Origin: Dicyema japonicum
Lineage: Eukaryota > Dicyemida > Rhombozoa > Dicyemidae
Assembly (NCBI GenBank): GCA_011109175.1
Contig: RDEW01000009.1
Span: 1,390,607-1,454,606, forward strand
Direction: 5' to 3'
Length of the DNA stretch: 64,000 nt
The notes under the pieces are model-generated. The model saw only the letters and a program-made list of their open reading frames with translations, did no database searches and was not told where the DNA came from. Every line of letters starts with the position of its first letter. Positions within the stretch are counted from its first letter, which is position 1. Of the stretch, positions 1-10,063 are shown one piece after another. The translations under genes and the position numbers were made by a program.

Positions 1-115
1 CTGCTAGCTGGGTTGGTGCGTATTTTAACAACTCCCCACAAATATTGTCATAGCCAACTGCTCTGTTGTTATTCAGCCGAAGGAGTGCTCCGCGAATTTC
101 GGAATCCGTAAACAC
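1..115 (-). mobile_element. RTE-like LINE reverse-transcriptase fragment, cut by window edge
   Basis: The reverse strand reads an open segment containing RGALLRLNNNRAVGYDNI followed by GELLKYAP. This is the start of the RT domain in RTE-type non-LTR elements, where the family pattern is ALLRL.NNRA.G.D.I..ELLKY. Only about 38 codons are visible and the rest lies outside the window. It is probably a dead fragment like the other LINE pieces here. Confidence 0.6.
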
Positions 116-360
116 ATTATTAACTGCAATTTAAATTAGCATTTAAACAAAAATTAGCATTTAAAATTAAAAATAGCACTTATAGCATTATAATGTATGT
201 TTTTTTTAACAAAATTAAAAAATAATTATTCCAAATTCAATTGTATATTTAAAAAAGTATAAAAAATAAAAATAGCATTTTAGCACTTAAATTGCCCTAT
301 TAATGACGCATGAAAAACTACCTGAAAATGAAATTTGTTAAATTTTTCCAAAATAAGCCC

Positions 361-650
361 ATATTATTATTATTATTACCACCAGGATCACTGGGTCAAA
401 GAGAAAGAAATAAAAGTTCTCATCTAACTAAGTGATCCCAGACCGACAAAGGTGAGGACGAATCCGGCGGGGTCGAGAATCCTGAACAGCTCTTCTCATT
501 GGACGACGTGGTGGCATTTGAAAAAAAAGAACCACACTTTCCCCTATCTTCACGGGTGGACCAATAAGGAAGGCCTGCGCCGCTGCGGGGACGTTGAGGC
601 CAAAATAAGCCCATAACAAAAATGCAATGCAAAAAAATAATCAAATACAA
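361..650 (-). mobile_element. LINE 3' end fragment (Jockey/CR1-like)
   Basis: About 110 bp here (roughly 372-480) is nearly identical to 49155-49262, where the same DNA ends a recognisable LINE C-terminus. The reverse strand carries short overlapping ORFs in two frames, so no single frame is intact. I read it as the 3' end of a LINE ORF2 plus 3' UTR. The match between the two copies is seen directly. The family assignment comes from the better-preserved copy at 49 kb. Confidence 0.5.
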
Positions 651-734
651 AAAATGTTTACGAATTTATTAAATCAATACTTTCAATATCATTATTTCCA
701 TTTCATCGGAAATACCGTCATATTCATTCTTTAA

Positions 735-1640
735 TTCTATGGTTCCCAACCTTAAGGTGCTCGCGGAACCCTTTTGGGCTAATTTATTTTGTCAATCCGG
801 ACCCTTCCGTGTCGCCCAGTTAAGAAATTTTCCAACCATAGCTTTATGTTCGGATGTAAGTTCGAATTAAAAATCTTTTCCTCGGAACAGAATCAAAGGC
901 CTTCTGTATATCGATGGATACTAAGGCACGTTGAAGCCGTCAGTAATAAACTGGGAGATAGAACCCAAATGAGTCGTTGTAGAACGGTCTGCCCTGAAAC
1001 CATGTTGAAATTTTGGTAGTTGTAGAACAGGAGAGATACGCATTAATACAAACTTTTCCAACAATTTTGATAAAACACAAGTTATTGAGACGGGGCGGTA
1101 AGAAAAAGGAACGTCTTTTGGTTTTCCAGGCTTTAGAATTGGCATTATCAGGGAATTCTTCCATATATTAGGTAGCGTATGGTAGTTGATAGAGTCGTTG
1201 TACAGTCTTGATAGTGTGGCCCGTGCCTGAGGTCCAAGGTGTTTGAGGTGAATAATACAAATACCGTCGGGACCAAGCACAAGTGGAACGTAGCAATTTA
1301 ACAGCCTTGTAAACATCATGGGGGTGAAGAAGGTGGAATACGGTTCTTGTTGCGGCCCACGCCGTTCAACATGTGGAGAGCGAGAGAAATCTTTATGGCT
1401 GATCGATACGTAGTACTTCATAATATTGTTTGAAAGCTTGCGAGCAGGTTCCGAAACATTGCTGGTATTCCGCAGTCCTCCTCGTTGATAAGGCTATTGA
1501 TCCTTCTTAGCGTTTTTCAAAATGTGGCACAAGAGTTTTTGTGACAAAGTCGTCCAACTAGACGGTTCCATTTGAGTCTGTTATTAATTCGGATGAGTTC
1601 AGATAATTTGGTTTTCAGTGAACGTATAGAATAAAGGAGT
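735..1640 (-). mobile_element. Jockey/CR1-like LINE ORF2 pseudogene (RT fingers and palm start)
   Basis: Reading from 1640 downwards, the reverse strand encodes the region before the RT, then RT motifs LGPDGI, LIMPILKPGKPKD, YRPVSITCVLSKLLEKFV and FQHGFRADRSTTTHL, and then SIDIQKAFDSVPRK, which holds the first catalytic aspartate. It runs on to a degraded VPRGT-like block near 740. The reading frame changes at least three times and stops interrupt it. The catalytic YxDD box is missing, because unrelated sequence resembling a hAT terminus follows at about 735-790. It is a dead 5'-truncated or interrupted LINE. Confidence 0.8.
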
Positions 1641-2621
1641 TATTGGACTGCGTCCTGTTTCTCTTCAGCGCATCTCGTATACCTATATGAAGTGTGGAAA
1701 AATAATATTTATCACGTTATTTCTAGGAAAGTTGTCTCTGATCGATACCAAAGAGTATCGTGGTATTCCTGGATTCAACACTTTTATGGAATCATGTTCA
1801 CGATAATCCAGAAAGTTTTAATATAAAAGAATTGGAAGTTATAGAAAATCTCGACACTTATACAAAATGTTTTTTATTGTTATTTATTTTTAAGGATTAT
1901 GAGTTCCAGTTTAACTTTGAGATAAAAATTTGCAGTCTTCGTATTATAAAAGAATGAATAGGAAGATGGGATTGGTTTATTCACAACGACTAAAAAATCA
2001 AAACCACTGAAATACAGTCCGACCCCGTATTGAGACACACCCCGCGGTGGGGCACCCCCGCTTTTCGAGGCATTTTTCATTTGGAGTCTATTTTTCAGCA
2101 TTAATTTCCAAATTTGGAAATTTTCTGGAGCCCCAAACCGGAGCACCAAGTATTTGAAATATTCCAGAAACTCAGAGAACATAATTTTCCAATATCAGGG
2201 CCAATCATAAAAAATAGGCTTTATTGTTGCATCAAAAATTGGATTACACTACTTTTATGTTGAAATAATTACAGTACTTCTATGTTGCAATTATGATGGT
2301 GAAAAACTTGAACCATTGATTATTGGGAAATATAATAAATTTCGCTGTTTCAAAAAATTTCAATTTTTAATCGAATTCTTATGTCTTCAGGACATCGAAA
2401 GTGACCTTAAAGAACGTCTTTCAAAACTAAACCTTCGTCAGGTTGTAATGCTGGTTTCAAAAAGTTGGAATTAAGTAACAGTAATTTCAATCACAGATTG
2501 TTGGAAACAAACACTGTAATAGTTAATTAGAACTTGTAAAATTGTTAGCTTTGATATAATAGATTATTCATATTTTTGACATTGATGACTCAGCGCTTGC
2601 GACATAATAGAAAATCGATAA
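1641..2621. other. AT-rich gene-free stretch
   Basis: I see no convincing coding or RNA signal. Short ORFs on either strand (for example 1760-1957 + and 1880-2182 -) match no family I recognise and have no supporting splice structure. Confidence 0.5.
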
Positions 2622-2860
2622 GAAGTGCGGCGAAGTACCAGTTGCGGTCGGGTTTGTCTTCAGAAGACTGGATGTTAAAATTGCCTCCAGACATTCTATT
2701 CCACTCGTCACAAAATTCTTGAACCCCCCTCTACACGAACAAGAGACCCTCGTGAGCGCTGCTGGTTATTTGAGCGAGTCTCGCTTGTTATCCTGAGAGG
2801 GAATAGCCATGCAGTCAGGGCAGCCGCTATATGACAATTTACTCTCTTCTTTACTAAGTA
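2622..2860 (+). mobile_element. RLE-LINE internal-deletion derivative
   Basis: The first about 100 bases match, in reverse complement, the RT-domain segment at about 56640-56740; both encode VAVGFVFRRL. From about 2730 the sequence jumps directly to the 3' end of the same family: a run matching GDPRE..WLFER..LA followed by the conserved tail with GGGAATAGCCA and AGTCAGGGC. The palm and the endonuclease domain in between are missing. The same tail occurs at 29858, 38555, 49850 and 55815. Confidence 0.6.
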
Positions 2861-2954
2861 AAATATTTATTGATTTAAATACAAAAAAGTATTGGTTGAG
2901 GTGGTGACGACATCTCTATTGCACAAATGTCTGAAACGTACTTAAAACGCTTGG

Positions 2955-3730
2955 AGGAGCTTAAAATAACATCTTTCAATGTAAGAGGGAGTGGGAAAGA
3001 AACCTGTTATGTTCGGATCTGGGGAGATATGGTGCAGACGTGGGATGCCTACAAGAGACAAAAGTAAAGGCTGGAATGGATGAGCTACAGACTCATTTTA
3101 CTACCATCGTCATCAGGACATTATAGACAGGGGTTTGCCGTGCACAAGAAACTTGTTCGTGGAATACGTCGTTGTTGGAGTGTTAGCGACAGAATCAGCA
3201 TACTGCAAATACGGGTTGGGGTCAAACGCACTTCGAGGTCCTTCTCAATTATAAATGTTTATGCACCCCACATTGGACGGGTCGCCAAAGATTCGGACGA
3301 ACTTGATGCTTTCTACGTGCAGCTGTCGAGGACAAATGCCGAACTGGAATCGTCTTTTCTAGTCCTTATTGCCGGGGACTGGAATGCTAAAGTAGGAGTA
3401 CGTCGGGAGCATGAGTCGACTATCGGAAGACACGGAAGAGGGATCAGGAACCTGCACGGGGCTGTGGTGATAAATTTCTGTCGGGCACTTGGTCTATTCC
3501 TGTGTAACACTGCGTTTGCGCATGCTGCACGACATAAGACTACTTGGACGAGCTGCAGAAGAAATGAATCTGGGGGCCATGTGATGATTTACAATCAGAT
3601 TGATTACCGTTGTGGAAAGCGACCACAAGATCGTCGTGGCCCTGTTTGATATTACAAGTCGCTATGCACGCACTTCAGGAACAAAGCCATCTCAGGTCAT
3701 ACAGAGAGGATACCTAGTCGAGAGATTATG
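2955..3730 (+). mobile_element. RTE-like LINE apurinic-type endonuclease domain
   Basis: The frame opens with ITSFNVRG, the usual first block of an exonuclease-endonuclease-phosphatase fold. It continues through CLQETKVK, then (after a frameshift near 3080) FSIINVYAPHIG, LIAGDWNAKVG with the catalytic D-N pair, a block resembling IGRHGRG, and finally VVESDHKIVVA with the S-D-H active-site triad. This order and spacing match the endonuclease of RTE-type non-LTR elements, the source of CFDP2-like genes. No RT domain follows, so the copy is truncated at its 3' side. Confidence 0.8.
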
Positions 3731-3769
3731 TTTTTCACACTTCACTCGAAATATTTATTGATCGGCAGA

Positions 3770-4075
3770 AATTTGGTGACAGAAATAGAATGTGAAATTA
3801 CTCTTCCTCTTCGGCCGTTGAGGAAGTTTGTAAGCCAAATTTTTAAGTTGTTTGGAATGTTAGAGTCATAAATCTTCCTAGTGAGCAGTTTCCTCTGTAT
3901 CGAGTCAAAAACCTTTGTATTTCAATGGAACACATAATGGTCTTTTTATGCCGAGGTTTGCATTGTAGGCCTTCCTTGATGAATTTCGTCAAGCAAGTAT
4001 GGTGGGTAGTTGTGGAGCGAGCCTTTTTAAGACCATGTTGAAACGATAAGTCAGGGAGGTAAGGTTTAAATTATC
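3770..4075 (-). mobile_element. LINE RT fragment
   Basis: The reverse strand reads LPDLSFQHGFKKARSTTTHH, then IMCSIEIQ, then (after a shift) AFDSIQRKLLTRKIYDSNIP. These are the RT fingers and the first aspartate block. The sequence closely parallels 42285-42569, so both derive from one Jockey-like family. The fragment stops about 100 bp before the GPN3 start codon. Confidence 0.65.
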
Positions 4076-4176
4076 AATTATTTTTTCATTTAGGGAAAAA
4101 TTAATCTTTATATATTCTGCTTGATATTAAATTAAAAATATTATAATTTTTTATATTTAAATTAAATTAACTAGAG

Positions 4177-5049
4177 ATGGTTATGCATGGGCAGTTGGTT
4201 ATCGGTCCGGCAGGTTCTGGCAAAGTAACACGTGCTAGTTAATATAAAGTCTAGTTACTGCAGTTTAATGGAGAAACATTATCGATCATGCCGTCGACAA
4301 GTATACGTTGTCAATCTTGATCCAGCTGCTGAAGTTTTTGACTACGCAGTGAACATTGACATCAGAGAACTAATCCACGTGGATGACGTTATGGAAGACG
4401 AACAACTTAACTATGGACCAAATGGTGCCCTCATTTACTCAATGAAGTATCATTAAATTTATTCAGTTTTCTCTTAGATAACTTCAATTGGTTGGGAGAT
4501 CAGCTGTCTGACGAGGCATACTACATATTTGACTGTCCCGGACAAATCGAGTTGTACACTCACATTCCTGTTATGAAGTTGATCGCAAATAAATTGATGG
4601 ACCTCGACTTTGTGCTTTGCTCTGTTTTTTTGCTCGATGCACCATTTTTGGTTGACGGATCAAAATATGTTTTTGGAATTTTGTCATCTTTGTCATCAAT
4701 GATGATGCTTTCCCTTCCGCACGTGACTATTCTTACTAAGGTCGATCTCATTTGTCGAAGGGACAGGGAAAGACTGGAAAAGTAAGGCTATTTTTCACGC
4801 AGGTTTACGTCGCCAGAATTATGGCCTGCATTTGGCTGCCCGACTGGCAAGGACTTTTCAGGCCTCATAGGGGGTCTATCCTCGGTTGTGCAGGACTATG
4901 GAATGATTCAGTTTGCTGTTCTTGACTGCGCGGACGATGAGTCGATAATGGATGTGGCCACGAAGATTGACATGGCAATTCAGTATTATGACTATGCTGA
5001 ATATAAGGAGATGGTTTTCTTTTGGTTTTATTTTTAGGATTTGGAGTAA
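4177..5049 (+). CDS. GPN3: GPN-loop GTPase 3, complete, five exons
   Basis: GPN3 is a small cytoplasmic GTPase that works with GPN1 in assembly and nuclear import of RNA polymerase II. The protein starts [16 protein letters not shown] with the P-loop. It continues with VVNLDPAAE, the [13 protein letters not shown] block, the diagnostic GPN triplet in [22 protein letters not shown] (switch II/G3) and a TKVDL nucleotide-specificity motif. Introns are 4225-4249 (25 nt), 4447-4466 (20 nt) and 4782-4802 (21 nt), all GT-AG. Joining them restores one frame; for instance [12 protein letters not shown] spans intron 2. A last intron at 5014-5037 gives the end KEMDLE and a TAA at 5047-5049. Without that intron, a TAG at 5035-5037 would end the protein. 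The GTPase core looks intact. The start is chosen because the P-loop follows the ATG directly. Confidence 0.93.
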
Positions 5050-5100
5050 CTTTTGTACTTTAATTTTAAATATTCGTTTTATTTATGTCTTAATTTTTTT

Positions 5101-5401
5101 CAGCCGGGTGGCTTAGTGGTTAGGTGTCTGACTTAAGTGGCTTAGGCTACGGGTTCGAATCTCGCTGCTGTTCACCTGGTGGAAGGTTCCACGCATCTAC
5201 GATGCAGAAAGGGTTTGACGAGTGACGCCGTCATTAGTGAATACTCACTGCGGAACTGGATTGTCAAGAAAGGACACTCACTCAAGAAAAAGAAGTGAAG
5301 ATCATTCCTACGATTAGTTAAAATTAACTGTTCTTTACTTAAATAAAGTGTGTGTCCTGCCTATGCGGAGCTATAAATACTATTGAAAAGGCTTATTATT
5401 A
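5101..5401 (+). mobile_element. tRNA-derived SINE, near full length
   Basis: The head carries RNA polymerase III promoter boxes: an A-box-like GGCTTAGTGGTTAGG and a B box GGGTTCGAATC. A roughly 230-bp body follows, ending in TTATT repeats. A direct repeat TTATTTATGTCTT flanks it (5079-5091 and 5402-5414), as expected for target-primed insertion. Related copies lie at 7934-8247 (-), 36583-36870 (+) and 39353-39613 (+), with tails at 7258-7370 (-) and 11387-11470 (-). Confidence 0.85.
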
Positions 5402-5414
5402 TTATTTATGTCTT

Positions 5415-5670
5415 TAAATGTTCCTAATACAGTAATCGTTATTATCGAGGATTTTCTCAAAGAAAGTGAAATTGGGGCTTTTGTGGACGGCAGAGAACTC
5501 TCTCTGGATCAGGATTATTGGTGTAAAAAACAGCGGAGAGTCTCGATAAATTACGGAACCGCGTGCTGAGGAAACTGATAGAACGGATAGCAAGATCACG
5601 ACACAAACACTAAGTATTCATGTGAGTTGTGGGAAAGCTGGAGTGCTGTTAACTGATGAATTACGTAACA
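5415..5670. repeat. Repeat related to 28370-28510
   Basis: Bases about 5575-5640 share interrupted identity with about 28410-28500, including GAACGGATAG and CTAAGTATT. A LINE 3' tail is the likeliest source because the 28.3-kb copy lies just downstream of an endonuclease start, but no domain is readable here. Confidence 0.35.
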
Positions 5671-5972
5671 AGAATTATGGCTAGTACAGTAAAATATGGA
5701 GGAGTGAAGAAAAAAATCAATTATATAAAATCAGATTATTAACATCTTAGCAACTTCAAATAGGTTATCCTCCAAGCTCTTTCAATTTGGGATGGACGAT
5801 ATTAGAACCTGGATTTGACGTGTAGTAGACACTTCTCTCCTAGCTCAGATATTAGGGTTTTTGATGCAAATCCGTCACCTCGATCATGTTTAGTGAAAAG
5901 ACAGGTTAACTTGTAATTACTTTCCTGTCTAAACTGTTGGACTTGGTTTTATACAATTTTTACTATAAAAAG

Positions 5973-7120
5973 AAAATGATATTTCATCTCGAAGAGAGTT
6001 AAAGGATCTCGACCTTAATTATGCTGAGGTTAACGGGAATGTAAATCGTTATATCGAACGGGGAAAAGTTGACTTTACTTGTTTGGGAGGAAAGATATGT
6101 CGTCCCTGTTTACATAAACTAGGACATGCTCCTGATCTCAACAACCAGTAAACTGAAACCAATAAATTTCAATCCTCACTTTTTAATAATCCAGTCTCTC
6201 AGGCGATCACCATAATGCTCTGTGTGGGGATATTGAGTCTATTAAGAATATCCGAGAATTAATTTTCTTTGTTATTCACAAAGATGGTTATTATCCAACT
6301 TCCTCCAATACGGACAAGACGGGACTCGATGTGAGATATTGGTGAATTTAAAGGCCCTTAACTCAATTTGACCCCCAAATCTCATTTTAACATTAATATA
6401 AGATTTATTAATAAATTTTTATATCTCCATTGTGTACTACTTACTTGGTCTTCAGCTTATTAAAATAGAAAATAGGTGCTTTGAAGAGTAACGTTGATAT
6501 TAATTAACTAAGGAAGTTGATCAGACATAAGGAAGATATGGACTTATAAAAACCGAAAACGGCGTTTCATCGTTGATATTAAAATGGTTAGTGGTATTGA
6601 GTCACTTTAGAACTACCATTACGATCCCAATAAGACCTATTACAATTTTGAGGGTACGGAGATTATTACCCCAAAGAATATATACCACCAAGTAATAAAT
6701 CTATAAATATTAGATATGTCTTGAGTACGGAGAATTGATTGATCAAGAAATTGCCAATCAACAAGAGAAAATGGTTGGTTTATTATTTAACAAACACAGA
6801 TACCTCACAAAATAGAAGAAAGAAGTCCCCCAACACCTATATTTGAAAAGAAAGTCATTCCTGTTGGCATCTTTGGGGACAAATATTCCCCTAAACTTCC
6901 ACGTAAAAATCATATTAATGTAAACAATGTTGGAAGTCTCGAAAATGATAAAACAAATAAAGTTAAGGCAACTAAAAAGAACAAATCAAATAAAAATATT
7001 TCACGAAAGAAAAAAACAAAAAACAAGGGAAGAATGAAAACACTAATAAAAAATCTACAAATGGAAAATCTAGCTGTCCACCAAAAACAAGTAGAAACCA
7101 TGCAGCAAAAAATTCCTTAA
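5973..7120 (+). CDS. Unrecognised multi-exon gene with lysine-rich tail (5' end unresolved)
   Basis: Six GT-AG splices join seven exons into one frame: introns 6148-6194 (47 nt), 6331-6455 (125), 6488-6531 (44), 6587-6610 (24), 6692-6713 (22) and 6774-6799 (26). The product includes a Cys/His-bearing stretch (FTCLGGKICRPCLHKLGH), KDGYYPTSSNTD, KIWTYKNRKRRFIVDIKM, NYHYDPNKTYYNFEG, the segment PVGIFGDKYSPKLPRK, then a strongly basic tail (KNKSNKNISRKKKTKNKG) ending QQKIP and TAA at 7118-7120. That every splice keeps the frame is the main support for a real gene. I do not recognise the family. The C-terminus could bind nucleic acid or carry a nuclear signal, which is inference only. Exons 5' of 5973 are not settled; a candidate reads GYPPSSFNLGWTILEPGFD at about 5764-5820. 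Two introns are longer than is usual here, so those joins are less certain. Confidence 0.6.
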
Positions 7121-7257
7121 AACTTAGTAATTTTGACATTTTTAATTGAATTTGTTTTTAACTTTATTGCCTCAAATGTAAATTATCAAATTATTAGTAA
7201 GTGATTGAGAGATTGAGAACTCATTTCCTCTGATGACTTACATGGAAATGCCCTATA

Positions 7258-7370
7258 AACACAGCACTTTTTGCGAGGGCTATAATAGTTATAGCTCCGC
7301 ACAGGCAGGACACAAACTTATAGAGTAAAGAGTAATTACGATAACTAATCGTAGAAAGGGAACCAATGAA
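7258..7370 (-). mobile_element. SINE 3' tail fragment
   Basis: In reverse complement this matches the end of the 5101 SINE: the blocks TACGATTAGTTA, GTGTCCTGCCT and GCGGAGCTATAA occur in the same order and spacing. The tRNA-like head is missing. Confidence 0.65.
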
Positions 7371-7424
7371 TGTTTTTAACTTGTTTTTTTTCTTTTTGTT
7401 AAATGTGATTCGAGGTAAATGAGT

Positions 7425-7640
7425 ATTAAGTCCGGATACGCCGAGAAAGAAGTTAACGGTAAACTACTAATTAAATGTATCCAGTTCCAACTGTTGCAGA
7501 AACAGTCATTCCAATATCATAAATGTTCATCCAGAAACAGCATAAAGGTGGAAGACGTCCATTCCTTGCAGTTGTGAAAACCTATCCAGTGGAGTGGGAA
7601 AGTAAATGATTATTTTTCGTGCCACCCTGGTACTGGTGGT
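7425..7640. repeat. Dispersed repeat, copy 1 (copy 2 at 43744-43960)
   Basis: The two copies share an ordered set of blocks: CCGGATAC.CCGAGA.AGAAGTTAA, ACTAATTAA.TGTATCCAGTT, AAGACGTCCAT, CTTGCAGTTGTG and CCAGTGGAGTGGG. No domain is recognisable in any frame. It may be a non-autonomous transposon or a LINE UTR. Confidence 0.5.
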
Positions 7641-7686
7641 GTCCAAATAATAGACGATAATATTTAATGTAATAGATTAACATGTA

Positions 7687-7754
7687 GCCCTGCTATTTGA
7701 TTAGAGCATCGTGCTAATAACGCGAAGGTCAGGGTTCGACCCCATCTCGGGGCA
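7687..7754 (+). pseudogene. tRNA-Ile(AAU)-like relic with shortened D arm
   Basis: The stretch aligns by eye with tRNA-Ile. The anticodon loop is CTAATAA with anticodon AAT at 7716-7718, and a B-box-like GGGTTCGACCCC and 3' end CGGGGCA follow. The 5' acceptor GCCCTG pairs with the 3' strand apart from a G-T wobble, but the next pair mismatches. The D arm lacks about six bases and the T stem has two mismatches. It is therefore probably a dead tRNA gene or the head of a tRNA-derived repeat, not a working tRNA. Confidence 0.5.
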
Positions 7755-7875
7755 TGGCTCGCAATGTTATCCTCCAAAATTACCAAATGATCTTTGATAT
7801 CCTGAAGAACTGCATCGTTCAATGCGCATTACTATTCATCAAGATATTCTTGCAAATCGGCAAACCATGTAATGT

Positions 7876-7933
7876 TATTTTTATTTACGGATGACTGCCC
7901 AAATTCAATTTTACGTTTTAAGGCCATTACTTT
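7876..7933. repeat. 58-bp direct repeat left of SINE
   Basis: This segment is repeated at 8248-8305 with four differences in 58 positions. The two copies directly flank the SINE in between, so they look like an unusually long target-site duplication. Confidence 0.75.
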
Positions 7934-8247
7934 CGCACTTTCCGAGGAGCCATATCAGTTATCGCTTCCCACAGTCAGAACACACACTTTATTTTAAGCA
8001 AAGAACAGTCATAATAGCTAATCGAAGAAGGATCAAGGAATACTCTTCACTTCTTTGTTTTCTTTTTCTTGGGTGTATGTCCTTTTAGACTTTCCAGTTT
8101 TGTAGTTAATGTCCACTGATGACGGCGTCACTCGTCAAGCCCATTTTTAGCATCGTTGATGCGTGGAACCTTCCACCAGGTGAACAGCAGCGAGAATCGA
8201 ACCCTTGACCTAAGCCACTTTACCCGACACCTAACTACTATGCCACC
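7934..8247 (-). mobile_element. tRNA-derived SINE, reverse orientation
   Basis: In reverse complement the element opens with the tRNA-like head (AGTAGTTAGGTGTCG, then GGGTTCGATTCTCGCTGC). It continues through the family body CACCTGGTGGAAGGTTCC and GACGAGTGACGCCGTC, and ends in the tail GTGTGTTCTGACTGTGGGAA. It is nearly full length and flanked by 58-bp direct repeats. Confidence 0.85.
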
Positions 8248-8305
8248 TATTTTTATTTACGGATGACCTCCCAAATTCAATTTTCCGTTTGAAGGCCATT
8301 ACTTT
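8248..8305. repeat. 58-bp direct repeat right of SINE
   Basis: Second copy of 7876-7933, immediately upstream of the SINE's tRNA-like head. Confidence 0.75.
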
Positions 8306-8586
8306 ATCGTTCAAAATAAAAACAGATTGATATTTTTTTGTGCGATAATGTAAATTTATTCAGTTTATCATAAATTGAAACCAAAATATGTCACATGGCG
8401 GCGCGTAACGCATGGGCAGCCTGTTACATTTTTTCGACCTTGAAAAGGTCTTTTGATTATCCGACATTTAATTTTGTATATCCGATTTATATCGTGATTT
8501 AATCCAGCTAAATTAGTTTTTTATTCATAAATGTTATGATTATAAAGATTTTATTTTTTTTATAGCGGTTAACCTAGATTTCTAGC

Positions 8587-9930
8587 GTGATTTATAGCAT
8601 GGAAGATTATTTCGTTGCAATGGATTTTTACAAAGGTTTTGTGAAAGATTGCGTTGAATATCAAACTTTAAAAGATGCTTTGCATGATAAATTTCCCGAA
8701 AATCTTCCGAGGCACCGAAAATATAGGCTTGTAAAGAAGATAAAAAATTTTGCCATTATCAATGACAGGTATTGTAAATTTGCAATAATTTTTAGACTGT
8801 ATCTTAAATCAACTGATTCCAAGTTAGTCATATCCCTGGATAATGAAACCGAAATGGAGCATGCTGCGAAATCGATGCATTTTCGAGTCTTTTAAGAGTT
8901 CGTGATTTTTTATAATTGTACATTGGAGATATAAATCACCATGTGTTTGCTTCTTCTCCAAATGAACGTTTTCAGGTAGATCTAATAGACCTGAAAAAAT
9001 TTTCAACATTAAATGAAAATTTCAAATGGATTTTAACGGTCATTGACTATAGTAGGTTGTTTTTTTTAATTTATAGATTCGCTTTTGTACGACCACTCTA
9101 TAATAAGTCTGGCAAAGAAGTATGTGAAAACTTAAGATCTTTGTTCCGCCTGAATGGGCCATGTAAATTTCTTCAGTCGGACAATGGTTCTGAATTTAAA
9201 AATCAAGAAATAACAAAACTTTGCGAAGATTTTAACATTAAGCAAATTCACGGAAACCCTAACAATCAACGAGCACAAGGAATTGTCGAAAGATTTAATC
9301 TGACGATCACGAGGAAGTTGTCAAAAATGCTGGATAACAGTGAAAAAAAGTGGCTTGATAAATTAGAAAGTGCTGTCTACAGTTATAACATATCGGTCCA
9401 TTCATTTTCTAACGAAAGTCCTTTCGAAAGATATCGAGGAATTAAGGGAATAAATTCAATAATTCATGGTTATACTTATATCACATTATGACTTAGATAA
9501 TTTAAGTGATGAGTGTACGATTCCAGAACAAATTGACGATTTGGTTAATTGTTCGACTCCAGAATCTATTGAAAATTCACGTAGTTTGATTTAAAAAATT
9601 TATATCTAGATAATTCCCAGTCAGATAATTTGTGTCCGAATGCGAAGAGATTCAATTTCGAAATTAAATCGATTGAAGAAAATTCGAATTATTACAAAGC
9701 TATGAACAGGAAAATGAATGTTCATAATAGTAAATATACTTTTAACATGGGAGATAAAGTATGAATTAAAAACATTAATAAATAGGTTCGGGCTAAAAAG
9801 GACTTTGGAACAAATCCCTCATTGCGACTGGATAAGTTTGAGTCTCAGTATTATCCAGTTGCAGAAATAATTAATATTTTATCGATTAATCGCGTGGAGG
9901 TAGTTTTAAATAGTTTAATTTAATAGATAA
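8587..9930 (+). pseudogene. Integrase (rve/DDE) of KRBA2/Ginger type, broken
   Basis: The N-terminal part (8587-8895) has RHRKYRLVKKIKNFAIINDR. This corresponds to RQAKYKLMKKSEKFIVIDGR in the other two copies of this transposon in the window. The catalytic core (8916-9491) carries the DDE triad of a retroviral-type integrase: D in FQVDLIDL, D in LQSDNGSEF and E in GIVERFN, with the normal spacing of about 35 residues between the last two. After a stop near 9489 the C-terminal part is still readable in pieces to about 9930 (KYTFNMGDKV, LRLDKFESQYYPVAEI). The zinc-binding HHCC module between the two blocks is missing or scrambled, and several stops interrupt the frame. The gene would have encoded the enzyme that inserts the transposon, and it is now dead. 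A domesticated KRBA2-like gene was considered, but the stops and flanking inverted repeats argue against it. Confidence 0.75.
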
Positions 9931-10063
9931 AAAATTCGAAAGGAGAAATATCGACTGTATTGATGAGTAGACTAAAAAAAGTTACTTAAATTTAATTTTT
10001 TTGTGGTTAATAAATCATTTTTTTTAAACAAAAATTTATTAACAATAAAATATTATTTATTAA

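Noticed and set aside
4560-4751. Reverse ORF overlapping GPN3
   Set aside because: Antisense shadow of a well-supported exon.
7687-7754. Functional tRNA-Ile gene
   Set aside because: The D arm is too short and the T stem has mismatches.
8587-9930. Endogenous retrovirus or LTR retrotransposon
   Set aside because: The integrase has no adjacent protease, RT, RNase H or LTRs. It is bounded by short inverted repeats instead, so a Ginger-like DNA transposon fits better.
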